A stretch of 64,000 bases of DNA. Source: Phlebopus portentosus. Its lineage: Eukaryota; Basidiomycota; Agaricomycetes; Boletales; Boletinellaceae. The position numbers and the translations under genes are program-made. The stretch lies in NCBI GenBank assembly GCA_037892935.1, contig JAYXKI010000003.1, positions 1,612,001-1,676,000 of the forward strand, given 5' to 3'. Under the pieces are notes generated by a model. The model saw only the letters and a list, made by a program, of their open reading frames with translations, was not told the origin of the DNA and ran no database searches. Below, in pieces: positions 25,235 through 39,433 of the stretch (position 1 is the first letter of the stretch; every line of letters starts with the position of its first letter).

Positions 25235-28200
25235 TTACCCATAAGCGTATTCCACTTCATCGACGCCTCCGCCCTGAGCGAATGGTCCGTCCTGTTCTCG
25301 AGGCATAGGGCCCATCTCTCCTTCGTCATCTTCAGCTTCCTCCAGATCAACGGCACTGTTATCATCCAAGCCGAATGGAATAACAGGCCGCAAACTCGAT
25401 CCGGAACTCGAGCGCCTGTGAGGTCCAACAGGAGACTTCGGTAATGCAGCCATAGTCTTTGGACTCATGTGCTGATTTGAAAACAGTGAATACTTGATGG
25501 CCGCTATACGTGGAATAACGCACCTCCCAGTTGTTCCGGTTTTCGTCCTCGCGGTCTGAGTCCGATCCAGGGTCAAACTTGGCTTCATCGCCCAACTCAC
25601 CTATGGACGCGATACTCTCACTATCAGAGATCCCATCTGCAATCTCGGTCCCCATATGCGGGAGCCTATGCCACGCAGAAGTGCCTCCAAACAATCCATC
25701 ATTAGATGAGGACCAAGAATAGTCGTCTCCCATTCCCAAGTCAGATAAATACTCTTCGTATTCTTCCTCGAATGCGATGTCTTCGGTTGTGTACGGAAGG
25801 AATATAGATGGGTCGGGAGCTTGTGCGCGGAGAGGTGGAAAGACGTCTGCCTCGACCATGTTTGGTGTACCAACTGGTCTTGCCATTGCTGACAGCTCGG
25901 GACCGGCGTGAAGTTCGCCTAATGGCATCGACAGACTTGATGATCTGCGGTGGTTATCGCGCGCCATGGCGTGAGTGGTCGCCGATCCGTAACGCTTGTT
26001 GTTGTCTGTGAAAGAATGATTTCAGTGAATATTACTCTTATGATGAATTACGAGACTGACAGAACTTCACAAGTTTGCGTAGCGCCTGCTCTTGTGCCTG
26101 TTCATATGTGAATACCATTCAGACTTCTTGTTTGACACCAATATTTTGGACTTTACCAGAGCATCCTGAGCATCGTCAACCTCCGAACCTGTGAGCCACT
26201 CATCTCTCAAATCAGGTCGGCAATTCAGGTAGATCGTAGTGATACACTTCATATTCGCTATGGGCATCTCGTATCAGAACAGTATGTCAAACAACAGAAC
26301 AACAAGCGACTCACATTGACGCCATTTGCGGCCACAATAGGGTACTTGACTCTTGATCAGCTTTAACACGTACAGCTGTAACATAGGATGCGAGACTTTT
26401 GTAATCCGTTTCAAAACCGCCTGAAAAAAAAATCAATCAAGTCTTCCATGCGAGGGACGGAATCTACGCACCGAACTCTTGTACTGAACAAGTAGCCAAA
26501 TCCTATGCGATCTATGTTTTGACAGCTTCTGCATGATCCTGACAAAGTTAATGCTTGAGAAGAAGTTGCGCCATGAAAATTCAGTTATTAGCTCGATTTC
26601 TTCCTCTTTGTCCGTTCCTTTGTGGATTGTCCGTGTAGTTGACTGGCGTGGCTGCCCTACCATGTTGTCTTCCGGTCGCTGGGCTGGGGGATTCTTGGAA
26701 TATCTCAGACAATATTGGAAGAAGCTGGAAATTGGTTTCAGTTGGCGTGTCAGAAAGAATGAGATGGACGAGCGACTTGCTCTTTTTCCGGGATCTCAGC
26801 CTTCGATACGACCGTATTTGTGACCTCCTGTAACGTGAACATCTTGAGAATGAGGAGCAGGCAGTTTGACTCTAGCAGCAACTGTCCGAGATAATGAAAC
26901 TTCATAGCGTCTAGAAGAGAACTTCATGAGACACCAATAATCCGCTAAAATACGAACTCTTACGTGACGCTTTGAACCATCTCAATGTGAGAAGGAGGAT
27001 AGCAGAGACAGCTTTTGACATGATCTCGCGATGACGGATCAGGTCAATCTCATCTGCAGTCAGAGGCGGCGGTGGAGGCTGTTGCTGCTCAGCTGCTAAG
27101 ATACATATAAGCGGAAATTAGCGGAGCGTAGTTTTGTACACCAAGACTAAATTGCGCGTACGACTACCGACACCAGGTGGGAAAGCATTCGACGATGCAG
27201 ATGGAGGAGGTTGGTTGAGACTATTGACTGAGACGGTTGCTAGTAGCATCTTGAGAAGTACTAAGACCCATCCCTGTAGATTCGGAAGGACAGCGGCCTA
27301 ATTCCAATGTTTTCAGCGCTAGAGAAGTTGAAAAGCCAGAGCCGAACTCACATATATGTGCTCCACACGTTTCAGTTTCTGGAGATCCTCCCGCCTCTGG
27401 CGTAACTCCTTCAATTTCTTCACTTCAACCCAACTTCCACCGATGTTCCTCTCAGATTGTTTGATAGCAGTTTCCGTTTCAGCAATCTTCGTATTCAACA
27501 AAGCGACGTCCGGCAGCTGCTCCGTAGCATCCTCAGCATCATCCGCGCTCTTCTTGTCCGCGCTGGTCAATGCAGAGCTAGTCGCTGAGCTACCATCCAC
27601 GCCGTGCGAGTTGAGGCTGAGGACAGAGTCGAAGGTCTCGAAAAGATTCTCGGCGCCTGTAAGACGATGCAGCCCACTCTCTTCGATCATACAATCCTCC
27701 CGCGTCCGCCACATCTGATAGAGGGATACGCTAATATGCATATGCTTGTTGTACAGTCGGTCTGCTTCCTCAATGGCATCCGGCACAAGTCGGGCTCCTC
27801 GCGACCCCCTTACTTGACTACGAGAAAACGGAAACAAGAACGGTCTGCTCTGATCGGTCTGATATTGCTGCTTCTTCGGTTTGGGTGAAGGTGGGGGAGT
27901 AGGCATCGGCGTGAGCGGCTGAGCCGTAGGGTTGTACGTCGGATTACCAGTCGGAAACACAGCCTGGTTCTGTTGCTGCTGTCCTTGATTTGACTGCTGT
28001 TGTTGGAAATCTGGATCGTCACTGTGATGATAATGGTGTCGGACAGGGATTGGCGAGAATGCTTCTGCGAGTTTCAAGGGTGAAACAGATAGGCCAGACC
28101 TTCTCTCGCTTGATAATCGCGAGACGCTGGCTTCTGGGAGGCGTGACGGGGGTGGCAGATCGGGAGTGGCAGTGAAAGTTGGGAACTTGACCGACGTTTC

Positions 28201-29532
28201 TTGGCGGAAGGTTTGTAAATCAAACGGCGAGGACTTGATGGGAATGGCTTTATGGATATGCTACGTCAGTTCCGTATATTTGGTCCGAGAAGCAAGAACG
28301 TACGCTCATCCTTCTCTTCGGGGAGTCCTGATGATTCTCGCACAAGCTTCTTGACTCGAAGGAGATCGCGAGAGCCACCGCAACAGGCCAAGATGGTTTT
28401 CCACAAGAGAAGTAATAGCTATTCGAGTATTAAGAATTTCTGTTAGCAGTACATCGAAGAGATGCGTACCTTTTTTACAGGATACCCTTTAAAGCTCTTG
28501 TCGCGCAATCCAGCAACAACGTTGAACAAATAAACGGGTAACGGCGGTTCAAGGCTCACTGTTCTCAATCAGGATAAACGTCACTGAACAGAAGACATTC
28601 AACTCACTCAGTTCTTCAGCAAAGTCATCACTGTCCTTCAATACTTCAACTAGGAAGTACATGATTCCAAAATACACCGAGAGCTCCGTGTTCACTTCCT
28701 CAATACAATCTTGTTTGTCTTGCGCAGATATGTTCAGCCTGAAGACGTCCGCGTCACTCAGGGAGCTAAGCGAGGATGCGAAGGACATGAATTACGAGTA
28801 TAAATACGTATAGATGACTTAAGACATACCTGAGGAGATCGTGTTTTGAGTTTGCTATCTTGACAGCCTCGGCAACGATGCTAATACCGTCTGCAGCTCG
28901 TACGGTTTTGCAATTCTCGATGATCCAGTGCAATTGATGCTCAGGCGAGCTCGTCTCCGCGAAAGTTCCTGACAAGTCATCATCGTCAATAATTAACTCC
29001 TCATGTGTATGCTAAAGCGCACCTTGAACCACATAGAACAACCTCCGCGCGTTCGTGAACCGAATAACAGCATCCTTATGCTCCAGACTTTCCAATAGCA
29101 GATTGACATGCGCCAACCGCTTCCTATACGGAGCCTTGATCCATTCTATTCTCCCAATCAGCATTGCCTATGTTTGACAAGAACGAGAGAAACTTACCTC
29201 CAGGAAAGGAGCCCTCCCAAGCTTTCAAGTTCTCTCCAATCTGTGGTGCCTCGACATATGAAAAGAATTCGTCTATTTCGTTCATGACAGTATCTTCATC
29301 TTCATATTTGAAGTCGTACAGTTGCTCCTACAGATCACATATCAGTTGAGTATATACTATAACGCGTGAATGCTGGACATGCCTTTGGTTTAGGAGCTGA
29401 GAGAACCTGTTGCCTCAGTTGCCCGAAATTGATAGAATCTATGGGTCCTGGAGGGGGAACACCGGCAGCATTTTCATTAATATTGTTGAATATTTGAGCG
29501 TTTCCGACCGCGCTGAATGATGAAAGGACCAT
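25235..29532 (-). CDS. FAR11: FAR11/STRIP-type STRIPAK complex subunit
   Basis: Many exons on the minus strand. The start is the ATG at 29532 (MVLSSFSAVGNAQIF) and the stop is at 25235 after DEVEYAYG. The N-terminal half is the N1221 domain: EDEDTVMNEIDEFFSYVEA, WEGSFPG, YRKRLAHVNLLLESLEHKD, HQLHWIIENCKTVRAADGIS, and CIEEVNTELSVYFGIMYFLV. A disordered Gln/Pro-rich linker follows (27300-28080). Then comes the conserved C-terminal block around 25360-27250, including FLPYTTEDIAFEEEYEEYL and YSWSSSNDGLFGG, which is the Far11/STRP domain. These proteins scaffold the striatin-PP2A (STRIPAK) complex that controls polarity, fusion and sexual development in fungi. I did not resolve every exon border between 26000 and 27300. 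Confidence 0.87.
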
Positions 29533-29733
29533 GGTGAAAGTTGTGGTCGAGAGTCGAAGGTTAGCACGTTTCGTTCGTATGGACGCGGCACGATTTCAAT
29601 GATCGTCGTCGTTGTTTATAACAAATCCCATTTATCGTAATCAAATAAGACAACACTAACAAATATATAGCCAACTATCGTAATAATACATACATACCGT
29701 TTCTCAACATGTGTGGTCCGTAACAAAAAAATT

Positions 29734-30605
29734 CTAGGACTTTTCTTTGTGGTAAATGCTCTGCCAAACACCTAACGCCGAGTCTCTCAATGCGTTGACG
29801 CGTTTGCTGCTCTCTTTACCTCGTTCGGGCGGTATACCGTGCTCGAGCTCAGTCTGGTGGATGAGAGTTGCGATATCTGCGAGGGAGACGGCTACTTTGC
29901 TTAGGTTATCTGCGTTCTGGCTACGTTGATTGAAAGGGAGATTAGTATCTAAATATAAGGTGGCAGATATGGAATGGAGAGACGCACTCGGCTGTCTTGC
30001 GAAGCTCGTTGATCTCGTTCTCCGTCTTGCTGTATCGCTTCTGCTCAGCGGCTAGTGCGGTGAGGACACGCTGATCTTGGGACTTTAATTGCTCGCTATC
30101 GTCAAGAAAGTAATTAATACAGGTCGACGAACGAACATCAAGGCAGTGGACCGCACCTCAACCCGTCAAACCTCCCTTCGATAGAAGCCAGCCTAACCCT
30201 CTCCTTGAGCAGAACACTCCTCACATCCCTCACGTCACTCGCAATTTTATCAGCCTGGCCTCTCAGCACTTCCGTTTCTTCCCTCACGCGCCTCACCTCG
30301 CGCACTGCTTCCAAAACTTGTCCCTCTGTGTACTGTGATGCTTTAGCGCGCTGCGCTACATGGAACACATCCGATAGAGTTCCGTCCACGCGCACGAGTC
30401 GGGTTCGCAAGAGGAGATAAGGAGGAAGTGTGCATGCTGTGATGAGGACGGTGGAGAACGCTAGAAGCCCGACGAGTGGGCTTAAGCTCCTCTGGCCATA
30501 CGTAGCTTTGGTTGGAGTGGGAGGCTGGATACGAGGTGGGCTATCCGAGTCTGAGGGTTGTATGCTCGAGCTCATGCAGGTCGTGAAGGCGAGCAGCGAC
30601 TGCAC
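29734..30605 (-). CDS. Membrane-anchored coiled-coil protein, unknown function
   Basis: Three exons (30605-30157, 30095-29988, 29920-29734) give up to 247 residues. An internal ATG at 30575 (MSSSIQPSDSD) is an alternative start. A short disordered N-terminus is followed by one hydrophobic helix (LVGLLAFSTVLITACTLPPYLLL) and then heptad-like helices to the end (TEGQVLEAVREVRRVREETE, EIASDVRDVRSVL-like, LTALAAEQKRYSKTENEINE). It has no catalytic motif and I do not recognise the family. One anchor followed by a coiled coil suits a tether or organelle-membrane organiser, but that is only architecture. The frames join cleanly at consensus introns and the summed length is a multiple of three. Confidence 0.65.
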
Positions 30606-31142
30606 GGTCGAAGGGGAAAGTCGGACGCATGTGCGTGAGTGCGGCAGGCCATCGGCGTCGAGACCAGCTTACACATCCGCGGCCCAGCGGTATTATTGCA
30701 CGTTAGTTGATAAGATAACTGCGTACATGTAATTGGTATTCAGCTCGCTCGCTCGCTGTCATTCTTACGGGAAATGTAAATTAATCGGCCAAGAGTAATC
30801 TATATAACGGATGCATATCATCACACACAACAGTTTAATCCACTCTGATCGAGGATTCGAGTCTAGTACATAATGTCCATAAAAATCGGATACAAAAGCA
30901 GGGTGATGGAGAGGAAAAGGTCAAGGCCATCAAGGCCAGGACTATGGGTTTGAGTACAAGGAGCTTATTTGAGGAGATTTATCTCCCCATATAGACAAAG
31001 AGAGAAGGAGACTGGTATCAGGGCGGATGGAGGCGAAAGCAAGAAGAGCATGACAATAACGTATGTATCTGGAATGAGTTGGAAGCTTGGGAAGACACAG
31101 CAACTCGAGCTAGCTTACTTAGCTCAGGACCTCAGGCACTGG
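30606..31142. other. Intergenic, promoter of coiled-coil gene and 3' end of NCS1
   Basis: About 540 bp hold a short CTCG repeat near 30750 and purine-rich sequence. No ORF with coding character is present. Confidence 0.5.
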
Positions 31143-32024
31143 CTACACTAGTCCATCGTACAACGACAACGCCTAAGGGAGTGGTAAACCAACAGCAATC
31201 CATCGACTGACGTGGTCGACGCACCTGCACTATCGTAGGATCCTGCTTGCTACCCTCGACGAACTCATCAAACGTCAGCCTTGCATCTTTATCACGGTCC
31301 ATGTTTCGGAAGATCTTCTCAACTCGCTACAAGTCACCGAGTCAACATGGGAAACGGAACAAATTGAAATGACGTACCTTCTCCGGCGTATCCTCATCAG
31401 ACGGTAGCTTGACCATTTGACCAGTCATCTTGTATATAGACTGCACAATCTGTAGCATCTCATCGTACGATATCAACCCGTCGCCGTTGATATCATATAG
31501 TTGGAACGCCCCTAATTGAATAAACGCATCAAGCTCAGCTCAGCATATGCACATCCTCGTCGCACAGCATAGCGCAGCACGTCAGATCGACTCACATTTG
31601 AGTTTCTCGTCAAGTCGCCCACGCGAGGTGACAGAAAGCGCACAGATGAACTCCTTAAAGTCGATAGTACCGTTCTTGTTCTCGTCGAATACGTTGAAGA
31701 CGTAGTCGGCGAACTCGGCTGGGTCACCGAAGGGGAAGAACTGTTTGTATATTTTGCCGAACTCATCCTTGTCTAGCTGACCAGAAGGACAGTCCTTGAG
31801 AAAGCCCTTGTACCTACGCGCAAGACAACAAATGTACTGAGCTTCTAGGGAGAATGTGAATGAAGAGAATGGGCGCCTAACCATTGCTGAAGCTCCTTCT
31901 TGTCAACTAGAATAGAATTAGAAGTGATGATGAAATGAGTGAAACCAGAGGGGTACGAACAGTAGGTGTTCTTCGTTAGGTCCTGGATCTGCTCTGGGGA
32001 TAGTTTACTCTGAGATTTGCCCAT
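31143..32024 (-). CDS. NCS1: Neuronal calcium sensor 1 / frequenin
   Basis: Six exons (32024-31961, 31906-31882, 31813-31596, 31511-31378, 31326-31225, 31172-31143) give exactly 190 residues, the usual length of NCS-1. The N-terminus MGKSQSKL is a consensus N-myristoylation site. Four EF-hands are present. The first is degenerate (KDCPSGQLD). Calcium-binding loops are seen in [24 protein letters not shown] and [12 protein letters not shown]. The C-terminus ALSLYDGLV is the family ending and comes from a 30-nt last exon. Exon 2 is only 25 nt. Yeast Frq1 activates phosphatidylinositol 4-kinase Pik1, and the fungal orthologue links calcium to growth. Confidence 0.96.
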
Positions 32025-32466
32025 ATTGTCTAGAGAGATGAAGGTAGAAGGTAGAAGGAGAGATGCTGTGTCAAAGCAACTGAAACGAGTGGAACGAAAC
32101 TGGAGTGTATGCGGTAGATGCCGAAAGTAGCAATGCAATGAGCCAGGCTGCTCTGCCTCGTGTAAGGACTCTGCGTCGTGTTTCAACTATTATAGCAGTA
32201 CCAGTACGTATCCTCAACTAACATTCCTTCTCTCCTTATTACCACCACTCACAAATGCTCTCCCTCACTCTCGCTCTCCTCCTGGGCACAGGTCCCCCCC
32301 CCCAGGGCGATACATCACTATCTCCGGGCGGCTTCTCGGTATCGTCCTGTGCACCCAAAGATAACCTGACCCCTGTCACTTTCACTCTCTCTATCAAGCT
32401 GCTTTCAGCTACCCGGTGCTTTACTCTAGCTCTCTCGTTTCCCCTCGCGTGTGGCAATTAGCTACG
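32025..32466. promoter_or_regulatory. Divergent promoter NCS1 / Cys-rich gene
   Basis: The 442 bp between divergent starts contain a ten-base C run (32294-32303) and CT-rich tracts that could be initiation regions. No TATA box is clear. Confidence 0.5.
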
Positions 32467-34038
32467 ATGTGTGTGCCAGACAACTCTGTCGATCTGTACA
32501 CAGCTACGTGCCCAATGTGCAAGGTCTTTCGCCATACAACGCGGTACGTTCCAATCCGGACTGCATACATGCACTCAGCTTTCCTATGCACCCGCTCATA
32601 ACTTCATGTATCCAGTTGCCCTCACAAGCGCGAAACATGTCGAAATCGTGTCAATCATCCTCGGCATGATGTCGTCTACATCGCCAATGCTGAAGGTAGT
32701 GCATTTATACTCATCAACACTAATGTCCCCAGCCGTCTTTGCTGACCCATACTGGCCGAATTCAGTGTCAACATTCAAAGGCTGTGGATATTGCAAGGTA
32801 TTGCCGTTCCTGTTATCGATCTTTGTTCGTCTTCTCAACTGCTCTTTGGCTGTCCTTAGTGGGCTGCCATCACGCCTCCTCCGCCTCCCAGCAAGTCAGG
32901 CATGCACAACCCTGGCTGGCCGGGCTGCTGCAGACCTCCTCACACATCCGAATATGACAAGATCCCTCCTGCGGACTGGCCGGCAGTGCATACCGTTCAC
33001 CGCACGCCTATCCCACCTGACATCAAGCATCTTCTTGATAGCGTAAAGGTGCCCTATGGATCACCCGCCACATCTCCGACGAGCCCGAGCAGCTTCAATG
33101 CTCTCGTCGCCGCCCATATAAACGCGAAAGATGCAGTCAAATCGTGTGCGAGCGAGCGTAAGACTCTGTCGCGTGCGAATAGCTCGCCGAACGGCACCGT
33201 GCGCTCGACACCTCAGAAAGCGCGAGGGTCGATGTCTGCAGGGTCCGGGCCCGGTTCCGGCAGCGGGCATAGTCCGCAGATGAAGCAGGCGAAGCTGGGC
33301 GGTGGGGCTCCGCCTGGAACTTCTCCCGCGGGGAACGCCGTCTTGCCTACAGATTCGAGCGTAAATTCAAATACACCACGCAGGAATGGATCAGACGGAC
33401 AAAAACCGCTGAAGCGTGTTGAAGGATTCCGCACGACACCTCCTGCTAGTCTTCGCAGGCTTGTAGCTGATGGGGAACAACACCCTCCTATGACGCGCTC
33501 GAGTCTTACGTCTGTGAATATTACTGCTCTGATGGGCATGGAGAAGACGCTGGAGAGAGAGCATCCACCGTTGAAAAGACGAGCTTCGACCACTGCTGCA
33601 ACTACGACACTGCCTCTTGCCGTCGCGACTAATCGTGTGACGGTGACGCCAAAGGCCCAGAGTAAACCACTCGAGAAGGACATGCTTAAGCTTCCAGTTG
33701 AACGGGAGCGCGATCGGTCTGAGAATGTTAGCCTTGAGAAAGGATTGAAGGCACTCAACATCTCTTCCGGGTCGTCCGATTCGAGCTCGGATAGCGGATC
33801 GCGCAGCTCGAGCAGCGAAGGGACTGTAACCTCAGACGGCGGATTCACCGATTATCTCTCTGATGAAAGTGAAGCCGAACTTCAACGTCAGGCTGAACTA
33901 AAGGCCGCCTTACTCGAGCAGAATCGTCAAGAGGAGCAGGAATTTCTTGCTGCGCGTCGTCAGCTGGCAAATGTAGATTTGCGTCCTCCCCAAGCTTGGA
34001 CGACTGGTCGCAAGGCCATCAACACTCGTGGTGGATGA
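32467..34038 (+). CDS. Unknown protein: Cys-rich N-terminus and disordered tail
   Basis: Four exons (32467-32543, 32616-32695, 32733-32797, 32860-34038) give 466 residues, each junction restoring the frame. The first 100 residues hold several Cys/His pairs (CPMCK, CPHKRETC, GCGYCK, CC) that could bind zinc. The rest is Ser/Pro-rich and disordered, with Glu-rich helical sequence near the end (ESEAELQRQAELKAALLEQN). I recognise no family. The small exons and the Cys spacing argue for a real gene. Divergent from NCS1, so the two may share control, which is inference. Confidence 0.7.
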
Positions 34039-34370
34039 AGGACTCTCGATTTGAATTTCAATCATACGTGAACGGTTTATACTTTTGAACTTGTGTATGC
34101 TATTTTTTTTGTTTCTTTTTTTCCTTGTTCATGCTCTTGGGATTTCATAGTGCTCGTGCTCTGTCTCTCTGTTGATATCGATTTCCATGCTGATAACTCA
34201 TTTGTACTACATATGTCAATGCAATATCTTGCTTTCTGTGTTCAATGAATGATTTGATTTGATTTGACTTGATTTGATTTGACTGAATATTGAGTGATAT
34301 TACGTCATTCTGTACTTATCGGTATCACTGTATACTTTTACTTGCTTGCACTTGACGCGTCTCTGCCCCA
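34039..34370. other. Intergenic, Cys-rich gene / HSV2
   Basis: T-rich 3' region followed by a (TGATT)n-like repeat and then the next promoter. No ORF is seen. Confidence 0.5.
34251..34284. repeat. Imperfect GATTT pentanucleotide repeat
   Basis: Six tandem GATTT/GACTT units lie about 90 bp upstream of the HSV2 start. Confidence 0.8.
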
Positions 34371-36001
34371 GTGCACTGCGCGATGCACCTCGCTCGCCAT
34401 GCCATATCCTCCACCCCGCCAGTCGAGATCCTCGACGCCAGATTCGATGCCTCCGCCTCCATATTCATAGTGGCAACGCCCTCGGGCTTCGCAGTATATC
34501 GCACATGGCCTCTCCAGCTCCTCCGCGTGCGCGAATTCACCGGCGGCTCACTTGCGATGGTCCTCCCCATGCACACATCCTCGTTATTATTTCTAGTCGG
34601 AGGTGGACCTAGTCCGCTGTATCCGCCGAATAAGGTCGTAGTCTGGGACGATGCGCGGGGCCGTGCGGTTGCGGAGCTTGAGTTCCGTGAACGTGTGAGA
34701 GGTCTTGCCGTTAGGAGAGGTTGGCTCGTCGTTGCGCTCCGGAGACGGGTAGTCGCCTTTGAAGTCGACGAAGAGATCCGACGTGTCATGGAATGGGATA
34801 CCTGCGATAACCAGCGTGGTATGTACAATGGCGTTTCTCTCGATTTGGGTCTTGGACTGACGGGGTATTGAACAGGTCTCGTCGCGATCTCGACCACGGC
34901 ACACGCGACGTTACTCGCTATTGCAGGTCGTCAGACTGGGCACGTCCAGCTAATCCACTTGCCACCTTGTCGGCCCCCAGCTCCAACGCCTAACGCACCC
35001 TCGTCGCCTCCGCGACCTCCTCCCAGACCAGTCAAACACCCAGCGTCAATCATCGCGGCGCACACGACCGCGCTTACCACGCTCACAGTGCTTCCATCCG
35101 GGCGCTTGCTTGCGACGACCTCTTCGCGTGGGACACTTGTGCGCGTATGGGATGCACAGACAGGTCGACTCGTCCGTGAACTGCGTCGAGGGAGCGATAA
35201 AGCGGAGATCTTTGGTGTTGCGTTTCGCCCGGATGAACAGGATCTGTGCTGCTGGAGCGACAAAGGCACTGTACATGTCTTTTCGTTAGCTACCGGAGCA
35301 GCATCTTCGTAAGATCTTATCTAAATTACAGCATACATTGAGTCTAATCACCATCATGTCCTAGGAATCGACAATCCACGTTCTCACAACTCACGCCCTA
35401 TTTCAATCTTCCTCGATATTTTGACTCTGAGTGGTCATATGCACAATATCGTATCCCGTCGCAGAAGCAACACATTGCGCTTTCTGCGGCGGGGACGAGC
35501 GGTGGGAAGCTCTCCGATGTAGTCCAGGATGAACGCTGCACCGTTGCGTGGATCCAGGTACCCCCACCTGCGCCGGAGCCCGTTCCGCCTTCGTCACCTG
35601 CTACAGGATTGAGGAAAGGCGAGGACAAGGGGAAGAGACCTGAATCGGTCTCACCACCGGAGTATCAAATGATTGCATTGACGTATTCTGGAGGCTGGTA
35701 CCGTATTGCCTTGCCCTCATCTCCCTCTGCGTCTGCCGCCGCCGCCGCAGCCACCTCATCCATCAGTGCTGCCGTCGCTCGCACCTCTTCGCTCTCAGCC
35801 GCAGGCGGTTCCTTTCGCCCATCTCACCGAGCTCGTTCCTCGAGCGGGTCGACAATCGTTACGAGACGAACAGCAACTCCACGCTCATATAAAGGCAAAG
35901 GGAAGGAGAGCGACGAAAGGGACAAGGAGAAAGAGAAAGTAGGGAGCGAGTGCGCCCTACTTGAGTTTAGGCGATTTGGGAGGTGGGATGGTTGGGGCTG
36001 A
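34371..36001 (+). CDS. HSV2: PROPPIN (HSV2/WIPI3-4-type) phosphoinositide-binding WD protein
   Basis: Three exons (34371-34818, 34876-35308, 35365-36001) give up to 505 residues. A second ATG at 34383 is an alternative start. The seven-bladed fold is recognisable from LDARFDASASIFIVATPSGF, then VVVWDDARGR, LVAISTTAHATLLAI, RGTLVRVWDAQTGRLVRELR and VAFRPDEQDLCCWSDKGTVHVF. The phosphoinositide motif is LRRG (inside RELRRGSDKAEIF), the form used by WIPI3/4 and Hsv2 where Atg18 has FRRG. A low-complexity insertion (Ala/Ser/Lys-rich, 35700-35950) enlarges the last blade. Family members bind PI3P and PI(3,5)P2 on endosomes, vacuole and autophagic membranes. Confidence 0.85.
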
Positions 36002-36522
36002 TAGTCCACTGCCGTTTATTATCTTTTGCTGCACCCGGAATTTCCGAGTCTTACTAGTTCCTCTGTGCTCTTTCTTCTCGTGTCTTAGTCAATGTCGCTT
36101 GCTTCTCTGCTTTGTTCTTCCCTGCTTACTATCCTTCATCCCCATCATCTATTCGTAGTGCACGCATATACATATGTAATTGTAGATCCCCTCGCATACT
36201 AGCCATCATGGTTTGCTGCTTCATGACCACATAGACGTTCAGGTTGCCCTGCATTTTCGAGTTGCGGTTGTCACGGCTAGCATAGCAGGTATTTTATCCA
36301 CTTTAGATCTGACTTGAATGACTACTTTGGTCGCAATCTAAGCTTTCGATTTATCGACCTGGGTCATACGGATGGTGGCTACCGTATTCGGATCACGTGT
36401 GTAACGTGCATCGAATAACCGGGAAGCTGTTTCTAGTTTTGGATCTATTGCAGCTCTCTCACTAATCTTGACTCAAACCACAATCACTTTCTATTTGTTC
36501 ATTGAGACTTTAAGAGCTCAAG
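36002..36522. other. Intergenic HSV2 / ATE1
   Basis: T-rich terminator-like sequence (36020-36180) is followed by the ATE1 upstream region. No ORF or repeat is seen. Confidence 0.5.
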
Positions 36523-38421
<1,899 letters not shown>

Positions 38422-39433
38422 CCGTGTTTCGAGGGAAGTATTGCTTTCATAAAGCCTTCATTTGAAGGTAAAGAGCTGTGACGATAGCCGAATGGTTTTT
38501 GTTCTCTCGAATAGAACAAGAAACCTCACTCTTGATGTATATTATATTGCTTTGTATAGTACGCAAGTTTGGAGCTGAAGATTGGGGGTGGGGATAATTT
38601 GCAAATCCTGAGATAACATGATTTTTGGGGTCAGAATCATCAGAGTAGCAGACATACTGTGTACCTGGTAGACCGAAAAGCGCTGTACACCAGTGCATAA
38701 TCAGCACAGACCTTTCCGTACACGAAAGCCAATTGCGAGACAAAGACAAAGAGTGAGACCATAAGGAAAAACGTCAGATAGTCCTTCGGTCATGTATGAG
38801 AAAAGCGATTCCTTTGGACCATAGGTCACGAAATTCAGGATCTAGATGGAATTCCAGATCGCCGATGCACCGTGCGACCGGTAGGGAACCTAGCGAAATT
38901 ACTCTTTGCAGGAAGGTTTAAATGAAGATATGACTAGAATCATCCACAGATTGGGCATGAAAGAAGGAACTCACGATCCAGCCGAGCACCTTTGGAGATC
39001 CAGCATCCAGAATTCAGGACAGGCTAAGTAATTTGAATACTCGTCGACCATTGGCGTGTTCAGCTACGGTTCGGAACATAAATTGGGTTGATGCTTGTAC
39101 ACAGGACTTGATCAGATTCCACGGAATATGACTGCTCTTCGTGATACGCCGTAACAGAGGTTATCGGCACCTGTGAATTGCCCGGTGGATGATAACGCAT
39201 ATGCCTCAGCCGCAATGTTCAAAGTTCCAGGCTTCCCGCCAATACACAGTACTCGTGACCAGAGCTTCGCTTGTCATAATACGTGGGTGTCCCAGAACAT
39301 CAGAAACACGCGAAATGGTAGCCATCATGTTCAGCGCAGAAAAAGGAAGGAAGGTCAGGGAAGACGTGTACAGTTCCATTAACTGAAAGAGTTTATCCTG
39401 AATCCAAAGCCACAATCAATAAGTCAACTCCAG
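38422..39433. other. Unassigned 1-kb gap between ATE1 and IMP2
   Basis: On the minus strand there are short open stretches with hydrophobic runs (for example FVFVSQLAFVYGKVC near 38690-38750, and an open frame at 39206-39415) but no set of exons I could join into a protein. It may be a decayed gene or only 3' flanks. I recognise no family. Confidence 0.35.

Noticed and set aside
30740..30760. CTCG short repeat as a regulatory element
   Set aside because: Only about four units long, with no known function.
33213..33848. 211-codon minus ORF opposite the Cys-rich gene
   Set aside because: Shadow frame. The plus-strand reading has a consistent exon structure.
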